Below, one piece after another: positions 1 through 5,536 of a DNA stretch of 5,536 nucleotides (position 1 is the first letter of the stretch; each line of letters begins with the position of its first letter). A model generated the notes under the pieces. It ran no database searches, was not told the DNA's origin, and worked only from the letters and a program-made list of their open reading frames with translations. Made by a program: the position numbers and the translations under genes. The DNA comes from Acidobacteriaceae bacterium (GTDB lineage Bacteria; Acidobacteriota; Terriglobia; Bryobacterales; Bryobacteraceae). The stretch is taken from NCBI GenBank assembly GCA_019246575.1, contig JAFAQG010000805.1:1-5536 (forward strand), given 5' to 3'.

Positions 1-257
1 CGAGTCTGCTGCTGGGTGTCTCCACCTCTGGGCAGGCAGGCATTCTGCCGAAGGTCCTCACCTCGAATCCATATCTGGCGCTGTATGTTCAGGACGATTT
101 CCGCGTGTCCAGCAAACTGACGCTGAATCTCGGCTTGCGCTGGGACGGTGGAGAAGGGCCGCACGGAGCGTTACAACCGGCTCAGCTATTTCAATTTCAC
201 AGCGCCCAGTCCGATTGCGCAACAAGTCGGCATTTCAAACCTGCACTCGATGTACAA
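1..257 (+). pseudogene. TonB-dependent receptor fragment, frameshifted and truncated
   Basis: This is an internal to C-terminal piece of an outer-membrane TonB-dependent (carboxypeptidase-regulatory-domain type) receptor, a beta-barrel family that imports large substrates. From base 3 the frame reads SLLLGVSTSGQAG, then LTSNPYLALYVQDDFRVSSK and LTLNLGLRWD, the strand wording typical of these barrels (YxQDDxRVxxxLTLNLGLRW). After GLRWD (ending at 146) the sense moves to the next frame and continues VEKGRTERYNRLSYFNFTAP, SPIAQQVGISNLH. Removing the extra G at about 147 restores one reading frame, so a single-base insertion is the simplest lesion. Homology-like wording fades at about 245-257, exactly where the convergent beta-helix gene ends, so most of the remaining barrel is missing. 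The 5' part lies outside the window. The family call is from recognition of the wording, and the exact right end is uncertain. Confidence 0.75.
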
Positions 258-1557
258 CTACTCGGCCGGCGAGGCTTGCACCCGGTTACTGCGGCTCTGT
301 GATTCGTCGACAATGGTCTGTGTGCCGTATTCTTCGATCACGTTGCGCTTACACGCGATGCGGCGGACGCTAGCTCCGATGCGTATGCCTGCGCGTTGCG
401 CCTCGGGCGCGCGGGAATCGCGGATGACATTAGAGATGAACGTGAGCTCTGCCGTCTCGCCATCGATACGGATGCCGCCGCCATAATGGTCGGGTCCGCC
501 ATTATGAGGATCTGGTTCTCGCGAAATACACTTCGATTCGCGGCGCTGGCCCGCGGCTCTTTACGGAAGTAAATTCCAGCACGCGCGTTCTCCTTCACTA
601 AATTCCTGAGGAAGAGATTGTCGCTGTCTTTGTGGCCGAGCGAAATACCAAACCCGCCGTTGTGATCGGATTGATTCTGCTCGTAACGCGATTGCTGAAC
701 ACGGTAACAGAGATAGAAACCATCGCCACGGTGATCGTGGGCGCGAGTGTAGCGAACGATGGCCCGCATGGCGCCAGTGCCGAGGTGAATGCCGAGCTGC
801 GCATTCCGGTATGCTTCACAATTCTCGATTACCGGATCCTCGACATATTGGACGCTGATGCCGTCCCAGGGAAATTGCGGGCAATGCAATTCCGGATCAC
901 CGGGCGATTGACGTGATAGAAGTAAACGGCCCCGCCCCCCTAACCATACAGAAACGGCGCTTTCGGATCGTTGCCGTCGATGGTCAGCTCTTCGAGGCGG
1001 ACGTCGTCCGCATCTTCTGCTACCACGAGTGAAAACGTAGTTGTAAATACTCGCGTCATGGCTGACCTCGTAATCATGCCCGATGATGTGCTGGAAGTAT
1101 ACGACGTTGCCTTGGACGCGCGTGATTGTATGCACGGTGGCTCCATGCATCCCTTGGTTTCGGATAGTAACACCCATTCCCGGTGAAAATGCGCGAGCAT
1201 CCTCCAGTGTGGCCCGCCACTTAGTGGTGTCGGCGTCAATCGCTAACTTGCCAGTCACGGTGGGAGCGCGCCTCAGAATAACGGCATCCTTGTTTTCACC
1301 TCGCAACGTTACATGACTCGTCATTCGAATGGACTCGTTCAGATGTGTAAGTTCCGAATTTGATGAGAACCGTGCCTCCACCTGCGTTTGCGACTCGTTC
1401 CATGGCTTTCTGTATCGCGACGCCGTCCGTCCCGATCATATCGGCGTTGGCAGGTCCAACAACTAACCACGAGTCCGTGGTCTTCAGCAACGAGCTGCAA
1501 AGCGCATAAGATTGCGGTCAAAGTAGCAATTCACCGTACAGTGTTGACGCTTTTCAT
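258..1557 (-). pseudogene. Secreted right-handed beta-helix (pectate-lyase superfamily) protein, multiply broken
   Basis: The ancestral product was an exported parallel beta-helix protein of about 430 residues, probably a polysaccharide lyase/hydrolase or a carbohydrate-binding relative. The ATG at 1557 follows AGAGG and opens a signal peptide (MKSVNTVR, then hydrophobic ATLTAILCALQLVA). The mature start, VVGPANADMIGTDGVAIQKA followed by GGGTVLIKFGTYT, is the classic pectate-lyase-superfamily N-terminus. Helix coils follow (LNESIRMTSHVTLRGENKDA; VRLEELTIDGND; WDGISVQYVEDPVIENCEAY; GFGISLGHKDSDNLFLRN), then HYGGGIRIDGE and IRIGASVRRI, ending at TAG 260-258. Reading it needs five frame changes: about 1458-1475; about 1344; about 1031-1037 in a GTTTTC run; about 868-874; about 505-512. 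It also has two in-frame stops, TGA at 1533-1531 (codon 9) and TAG at 942-940. All segments are otherwise open. The substrate cannot be told. Confidence 0.87.
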
Positions 1558-1562
1558 TCTGA

Positions 1563-1567
1563 CCTCT
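1563..1567 (-). promoter_or_regulatory. Ribosome binding site of the broken beta-helix gene
   Basis: Read on the minus strand, AGAGG lies five bases before the ATG at 1557. The spacing and the signal peptide that follows decide the original start of the beta-helix gene. The gene itself is dead after codon 8. Confidence 0.5.
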
Positions 1568-1608
1568 GGCGCATCAAAGGCCAAGTCGCAGCCAAAGCGG
1601 ACATTGCG

Positions 1609-1800
1609 CTAGTCCGGCAGCGCACTCGTAATTACCATGAATCCGCTCAAATTCTTGACAATTCCATCTGAGTCCAATCGAAGATTGCTCACGTTGCGGT
1701 CATAAATGATGAAAATTTTCCTGGAACCAACCACTGCGAATGCGAGTGTGGCGAGGCTGAAAAGAACGAGCAACCGCGGCGTTAGAATCTGTCTCTTCAT
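1609..1800 (-). CDS. Small hypothetical protein with N-terminal membrane/signal segment
   Basis: This encodes a 63-residue protein that I do not recognise. It begins MKRQILTPRL and continues with a hydrophobic stretch at about residues 10-26 (LLVLFSLATLAFAVVG). A basic SRK follows, then a short polar tail (YDRNVSNLRLDSDGIVKN) ending ITSALPD. The positive N-region and single hydrophobic segment fit a signal peptide or signal anchor, so it is probably exported or held in the inner membrane. Its ATG (1800-1798) overlaps the TGA of the upstream hydrolase (ATGA), so it is probably translated by coupling to it; its own ribosome binding site is weak. After its TAG (1611-1609) the same frame stays open for 17 codons into the ATG of the broken beta-helix gene, so it may instead be the head of a longer gene cut short by this stop. 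Function unknown. Confidence 0.5.
   Translation of the reverse strand: MKRQILTPRLLVLFSLATLAFAVVGSRKIFIIYDRNVSNLRLDSDGIVKNLSGFMVITSALPD
1797..1800 (-). other. ATGA start/stop overlap between hydrolase and small ORF
   Basis: The TGA of the complete hydrolase (1799-1797) overlaps the ATG of the 63-residue ORF (1800-1798), the same arrangement as the junction at 3857-3860. This is the main support for the small ORF being translated. A weak purine-rich GGCGGCGAA precedes the ATG. Confidence 0.65.
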
Positions 1801-3860
1801 TTCGCCGCCGTGGCATCCAATACCAACACTTGAAACGGCGCCAGATCGATTGCAACGGGCTCTCCCGCAACCGCGCGAATAGCCGGTTTGCCGGAGTCTT
1901 CCTTCCACGCACTGGTCAGTTCGTAAGCGATTGGCGCTCCGACCGGCAGTTCAAAGGCCCTGCGCACATCGAGACGGTAGCTCGCCGGATGATCGTCCGG
2001 ATTGCGCAAACTGAGAATAGCGTTCGTTTTAGACCAGGATGCCCAGCCGTAAATCTCATACTTTGCCGGGTCGCCGCCAATCCAGTGGGTATCGGCCAGA
2101 ACTTCGGCATTTGCCCTCGACCACTTGGCCGATTCCGCTAAGGCATCCCATGTGCGCGGCGTCATCCGCTCCGGCATGATGAACATGTCCTGGTGATTCA
2201 CCCCGGTGGCAAAAAAGGACCGGATTTCAGCAACCATGTCTGCCTCGTCGAAGGTTTTCACCCGGCCTCCGTCATTGATTTCGATGCCGTGGATCATTAG
2301 TGAACTGATGGGATACAGCGGCGAGCGGCCGAGGACGCTGGCGTAGACCATGGAATCGCGGAATGTGATCCATTGCTGCCGCGGCGATCCCTTTGCGACC
2401 TCGCCGGTATCGTGTCCGCCACGCCAGATGCAATCGGCATCGAGCAACCAGAAGGGGGAGGGCCAGGTGCCGGAGGACGGATTGATAAAGACATCGGCAT
2501 CGATTGCGCGCAGTTCGCGGATAAGCTTGAGGAGCGCTTCGACGTCGCTTCTGTATTCGGTGCTTCCGTCCGGGCTGTTTAAGCCGTTGAAGCCGTCGAA
2601 CTTGAAGTAGTTTACGCCGTACTTCTTCATGAGTCCGGCGCAGGCAGCGCGAAAGCGCCCGTAATAGCGCGGACCGGCCAGGGACAGACCTTGCGGATTC
2701 GTCTCCATTCCCAACAACCGCGCGGGCGGAATCCGGAATGGCTTGTCGGAGTATCCGCCCCATGGGGAGAGCCATATTCCCGGAGCCGCGCCGAATTTTC
2801 GCATAACCGGAAGCAGCGGCGTAAATCCTTGCGGGTATCCGTTATGAAACTGCCAATTGAGAGTCTCGTCGTCCCAAGTCCAGTCATGCACAAACGCATC
2901 GATCCGCGCGCCGCGTTTCTCGGCGAGTTCACGCCCGAACGCTTGAATGATTGCTTCCCACCATTGCTGCTGATTGGCGCGGAATTTCGCAGCCTGCTCC
3001 GGCTGTTTCTTACGCAGCGCCCAGTACTGTGCAGTATCTTCGCCGTTGTTGTGATGGAAGAAGACGCGATAGGGATGCGCGCGTTCGCGCTCGATGTAAT
3101 ACAGAAACCCGCGCCTCTGTTGCGCTGCGGGAAAGACTCCGATTACGGAGCTATGCCGCAATCCTTCGGATGGAAGCGCGCCGACGTAGGGATAGAAGCC
3201 GCGGAGACGCCCGCCGGCTGCGGTCATGTTTGCGAGGGGATGCTCGTAGGCAAAGAAGGTCTGTCCCGCGACGGCGGGCACGCCATCAACGCGGCCGATC
3301 AGTTCGACACCGGGCGCAGGCACGTCCAACAGAACAATCTCAGCGAGATCCGTTTCGGGCGCTCCGCCGGTGATTGTCAGTGCTTGCCTGAGGTAATTGG
3401 CGCCGTCGCGAAGCGTAGCGGTCCATGCGATTACCAGACCTCGCACGGGAGCAAATCGGATTCTGAGTTCGCGGCCGCGATAGCGCTCTGCGGCACGCGT
3501 TGCGGACAGGTTCGGGGGCAGTTCGGCGATCTTGGGAGCGCCGGCGAGCCTCAGCTCGGATGGGTTTAGAACCGTCCTGGTCGGCAGGGGCGTATCGGCC
3601 AGCACTATCTGGAACAGCTCCGTGCCGCTTAGATCCAGTTTCACGCCGGACAATTTGTTGGTGAATGAGCGCGGCCGTATGCGGTCGCCTTCGATGGTCC
3701 ACTGCATCGCGAGTACGCCATTTTGCAGAACCGCTTCGGAGTTCGTGATCGTCCCCGTAGCAGAACCGGGTGCGGGTCCCGGGAAGTCCAGAGCGCGAAG
3801 GGGCGAGGAAGCGGCGATCAGGATTCCGGCCGCGAGAAATGCGATTCGGACTGTTTTCAT
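1797..3860 (-). CDS. Secreted alpha-galactosidase-like (clan GH-D) glycoside hydrolase, complete
   Basis: This is a 687-residue exported enzyme, probably a retaining glycosidase of the GH27/GH36-like clan acting on alpha-linked sugars. Start: the ATG at 3860 begins a clear Sec signal peptide (MKTVR, hydrophobic core to about 19, likely cut after Ala23 in SPLRA-LDFPG). Layout: N-terminal beta domain at about 25-270, TIM barrel at about 290-570, C-terminal beta domain at about 590-687 (YGWASWSKTNAILSLRNP). Visible motifs: HDWTWDD (325-331), resembling the clan's first-strand DD site; NYFKFDG, with Asp422 in the K-x-D position of the clan nucleophile; INPSSGTWPSPFW (459-471); WRGGHD, with Asp484 as candidate acid/base, 62 residues after Asp422. 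Fold and catalytic residues are inferred from motif order. Proteins of this kind are, from memory, sometimes labelled 'enterotoxin' in databases; nothing toxin-like is visible. It is joined to both neighbours by ATGA overlaps and is a close paralogue of the upstream gene. Substrate unknown. Confidence 0.85.
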   Translation of the reverse strand: MKTVRIAFLAAGILIAASSPLRALDFPGPAPGSATGTITNSEAVLQNGVLAMQWTIEGDRIRPRSFTNKLSGVKLDLSGTELFQIVLADTPLPTRTVLNPSELRLAGAPKIAELPPNLSATRAAERYRGRELRIRFAPVRGLVIAWTATLRDGANYLRQALTITGGAPETDLAEIVLLDVPAPGVELIGRVDGVPAVAGQTFFAYEHPLANMTAAGGRLRGFYPYVGALPSEGLRHSSVIGVFPAAQQRRGFLYYIERERAHPYRVFFHHNNGEDTAQYWALRKKQPEQAAKFRANQQQWWEAIIQAFGRELAEKRGARIDAFVHDWTWDDETLNWQFHNGYPQGFTPLLPVMRKFGAAPGIWLSPWGGYSDKPFRIPPARLLGMETNPQGLSLAGPRYYGRFRAACAGLMKKYGVNYFKFDGFNGLNSPDGSTEYRSDVEALLKLIRELRAIDADVFINPSSGTWPSPFWLLDADCIWRGGHDTGEVAKGSPRQQWITFRDSMVYASVLGRSPLYPISSLMIHGIEINDGGRVKTFDEADMVAEIRSFFATGVNHQDMFIMPERMTPRTWDALAESAKWSRANAEVLADTHWIGGDPAKYEIYGWASWSKTNAILSLRNPDDHPASYRLDVRRAFELPVGAPIAYELTSAWKEDSGKPAIRAVAGEPVAIDLAPFQVLVLDATAAK
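3857..3860 (-). other. ATGA start/stop overlap between the two hydrolases
   Basis: On the minus strand the TGA stop of the upstream hydrolase (3859-3857) shares two bases with the ATG of the downstream one (3860-3858). The bases before it, TTTCCTCACTC, contain no good Shine-Dalgarno sequence. Initiation here therefore probably depends on ribosomes finishing the upstream gene. Confidence 0.8.
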
Positions 3861-5536
3861 GAGTGAGGAAACGCCTCGAGCACAATCACTTCGAAGGGCG
3901 CCAACTTGATGGTGAGCGCATGGCCGCGAGCGGCGTGCAAGGCCAGCTTGGCGGAATCTTCCTTCCAGGGACTCTTGAGCTCGTACGAGGAGGGCGCTCC
4001 CGGCGGCAATTCGAACGCTTGGCCTACGTCGACAGCGAATTCGGCGGGCTGATCGTTGGGGTTGCGCAAGCTGAGGATCGCTTTGTTCTTCGACCAGGAT
4101 GCCCAACCATAAACCTCATAGTTGGCGGGATCTCCGCCAATCCAATGCGTGTCGGCCAAAGTGGCGGCGTTCGCGCGAGACCATTTTGCGGATTCGGCGA
4201 GCACATCCCATGTCCGCTCTGTCATCAGCTTCGGTGTGATGAATAGCTCCTGATGGTCGACGCCGGTGGCGAAGAACGACCTGATTTCGCTGACGATGTC
4301 GTCCTGGTTGAAGGTTTTGACACGCCCGCCGACATTAACGGCGATGCCGTGGATCATCAAAGAACTGATCGGATATAGCGGACACCGGCCAAGCACACTG
4401 TTGTAAACTTCATAATCTCTATAGGTGATCCACTGCTGGCGCGGAGAGCCTTTTTCCAACTTCTGCGCCTTTGGTCCGGAGGGTCGCTGGCCGATTCCAA
4501 GATGCCCGAGACGCGCGCCGTCCAAGGTCAGCCATGTACGGCCCTCGGGTCCTTTCTCAACCAGGCCCAGATCGCTGCCGCCTCGCCAGGTGGAGTCCGC
4601 GTCGCGGAGCCAAAACGGGGAGGGCCATGTGCCGGAAGAGGGGTTGATGAATACGTCCGGTTTCAACTTTCGCAGTTCACGCATAATGCGCAACAAGGCT
4701 TCGACATTGCCGGTGACCTTGACCACCCCATCGAACTTAAAGTAGTTGACGCCATACTTCTCGATCATCCCGGCGCACGAGGCCAGGAAGTGAGCATAGT
4801 ACTTCTCATCTGCCAGAGACAGGGCCGGATGACCCGCGCCCGTGAGTCCGACGGCTTCCGGAATGGTGACGGCCCATCCCTTCGCCTCGCCCGCAGACAC
4901 ACCGTACTGCCCGTGCGGCGCAAGCCAGATGCCGAAAGACGCGCCGAGTCTGTCAACGAGCGGGCGCAAGGGAGCAAAACCGTTCGGAAATCCGCTATGA
5001 AACTGCCACACCAGATTTTCGTCGTCCCAGCCCCAATCATGGACAAAAGAATCCATTTTTACGCCGCGCTTCTCGACCAATTCGCGGCCGACATCCTGGA
5101 TCATGGCGCGCCACCATTCGACCTGGCCGGCTCGGAAGCGCGCCGCTGCTTCCGGATCGCGACGCCGCATGGCGAAGTAGGTTCCCATGTCTTCACCGTT
5201 GTTGTGATGAAGGAAAGGCCGGTACGGGTGAGCACGCTCGCGCTCGATGTAATACAGAAAAGCACGGCGCAGTTGGCCGGCCGGATAGACCCCGATCACC
5301 ACGCTATGGCGCAACACCGTGTCGCAAACTAATCCGCCCGCGAATGGATACGAGCCGCGCAGCCGGCCATCGGCAACAGCCATTTTCGCCAACGGATGTT
5401 CGTAGCCAAAAAAAGTTTGACCTGCGACAGCGGGTACGCCGTCTACGTTGCCCAACACCTCGATGCCTGGGGCGGGTATATCGAGCAGGACCAGTTCTTT
5501 GATTTCGGTTGCCGGTCCGCCGCCGCGCAGAGACAG
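3857..5536 (-). CDS. Alpha-galactosidase-like (clan GH-D) glycoside hydrolase, 5' end outside window
   Basis: The window holds the last 559 residues. The frame is open to the edge (LSLRGGGPATEIKELVLLDI at 5536-5477), and the first visible codon aligns with about residue 161 of the downstream paralogue, so roughly 160 residues including any signal peptide are missing. The GTG at 5458 is internal, not the start. Core motifs are kept: HNNGED, VHDWGWDDE, YGVNYFKFDG (candidate nucleophile Asp at 4732-4730), INPSSGTWPSPFW, DADSTWRGGSD, then ITYRD, PISSLMIHGI and a C-terminal beta domain (YGWASWSKNKAILSLRNPND). Unlike its paralogue it has a 34-residue insertion after WRGGSDLGLVEKG (4448-4549), a six-residue-longer loop after FGIWLAPHG, and a nine-residue-shorter loop after KFDG. 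These are active-site-side loops, so a different substrate range is likely (inference). Its TGA overlaps the next gene's ATG. Confidence 0.85.
   Translation of the reverse strand: MSLRGGGPATEIKELVLLDIPAPGIEVLGNVDGVPAVAGQTFFGYEHPLAKMAVADGRLRGSYPFAGGLVCDTVLRHSVVIGVYPAGQLRRAFLYYIERERAHPYRPFLHHNNGEDMGTYFAMRRRDPEAAARFRAGQVEWWRAMIQDVGRELVEKRGVKMDSFVHDWGWDDENLVWQFHSGFPNGFAPLRPLVDRLGASFGIWLAPHGQYGVSAGEAKGWAVTIPEAVGLTGAGHPALSLADEKYYAHFLASCAGMIEKYGVNYFKFDGVVKVTGNVEALLRIMRELRKLKPDVFINPSSGTWPSPFWLRDADSTWRGGSDLGLVEKGPEGRTWLTLDGARLGHLGIGQRPSGPKAQKLEKGSPRQQWITYRDYEVYNSVLGRCPLYPISSLMIHGIAVNVGGRVKTFNQDDIVSEIRSFFATGVDHQELFITPKLMTERTWDVLAESAKWSRANAATLADTHWIGGDPANYEVYGWASWSKNKAILSLRNPNDQPAEFAVDVGQAFELPPGAPSSYELKSPWKEDSAKLALHAARGHALTIKLAPFEVIVLEAFPHS
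4448..4549 (-). other. 34-residue in-frame insertion in the upstream hydrolase
   Basis: Between WRGGSDLGLVEKG and SPRQQWITYRD the upstream hydrolase has 34 residues (starting PEGRTWLTLDG, ending KAQKLEKG) that are absent from the paralogue, which reads WRGGHDTGEVAKGSPRQQWI directly. The triplet EKG stands at both ends. At DNA level a short imperfect direct repeat (plus strand cctttttccaac at 4449-4460 and cctttctcaacc at 4551-4562, 102 bases apart, 9 of 12 matching) brackets the insert. The frame is intact. Confidence 0.75.

Larger units (their letters stand above)
1797..5536 (-). repeat. Tandem gene duplication: two hydrolase paralogues head to tail
   Basis: The stretch 1797-3380 corresponds, gene end to gene end, to 3857-5536, with an offset of about 2060 bases that changes only at loop insertions and deletions. 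Similarity is plain at DNA level, for example around 2283-2300 and 4340-4357 (both read gatgccgtggatcat on the plus strand). It is strongest in the C-terminal half, where long protein stretches such as FATGVxHQ, AESAKWSRANA and ADTHWIGGDPA are nearly identical. By eye about two thirds of aligned residues match, so the duplication is not recent. The first 480 bases or so of the upstream copy are outside the window. Confidence 0.85.

Noticed and set aside
148..486. A 112-codon plus-strand open frame starting with GTG at 148.
   Set aside because: Its first 30 or so residues are the shifted continuation of the TonB receptor, and the rest is the antisense of the beta-helix C-terminus. It is not an independent gene.
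1..1557. An insertion sequence or other mobile element as the cause of gene decay in the left third.
   Set aside because: No transposase wording, terminal inverted repeats or target duplications were found around the receptor/beta-helix junction. The lesions are scattered small indels and stops.
1605..1624. Six-base inverted repeat (TGCGCT, eight-base loop, AGCGCA) over the stop codon of the small ORF, possibly a terminator.
   Set aside because: The stem is short and no run of T follows on the minus strand, so there is too little to call a terminator.
2691..3569. A 292-codon open frame on the plus strand opposite the complete hydrolase gene.
   Set aside because: It is antisense to well-conserved enzyme sequence. 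A matching antisense frame (4502-5332) exists opposite the paralogue simply because the sense sequences are similar. The resemblance between the two antisense products is a by-product of the duplication, not evidence of a gene.
3861..4106. An 82-codon upstream extension of the complete hydrolase, starting at 4106.
   Set aside because: It would overlap the upstream paralogue's conserved C-terminal domain in another frame, and its residues are arginine- and serine-rich noise. The ATG at 3860 begins a good signal peptide and forms an ATGA overlap.

Overview
The window looks like part of the chromosome of an environmental bacterium with a large store of secreted carbohydrate enzymes. Acidobacteriota of the Solibacter/Bryobacter type is the best guess. 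Three things point there: the wording of the TonB-dependent receptor fragment at the left edge, the secreted clan GH-D-like hydrolases, and the secreted right-handed beta-helix protein. This rests on remembered family style, not on any marker gene, so the taxonomic call is moderate at best.

Left third (1 to about 1560): a gene graveyard. A TonB-dependent receptor fragment runs rightwards from the window edge, carries a one-base frameshift at about 147, and stops making sense at about 245-257. It converges on a leftward pectate-lyase-superfamily beta-helix gene (1557 to 258). That gene can be followed from a ribosome binding site and signal peptide to a natural-looking stop, but only through five frame changes and two in-frame stop codons.

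Right two thirds (1609 to 5536): a compact leftward operon with no gaps. A 5'-truncated hydrolase gene (3857-5536, running off the window) is followed by a complete secreted paralogue (1797-3860), then by a 63-residue membrane or secreted small ORF (1609-1800). Both junctions are ATGA overlaps, which suggests translational coupling. The two hydrolases are tandem duplicates. They share the same core motifs (HDWxWDD, NYFKFDG, INPSSGTWPSPFW, WRGGxD) of an alpha-galactosidase-like (clan GH-D) TIM barrel, but differ in loops around the presumed active site. The upstream copy has a 34-residue insertion just after its WRGGSD motif.

Inferred working picture: a polysaccharide or glycoconjugate utilisation locus in which two exported hydrolases with diverged pockets remain intact, while the neighbouring receptor and beta-helix genes have decayed. 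I see no RNA gene, CRISPR array, insertion sequence or recognisable promoter. The operon's promoter would lie beyond 5536.
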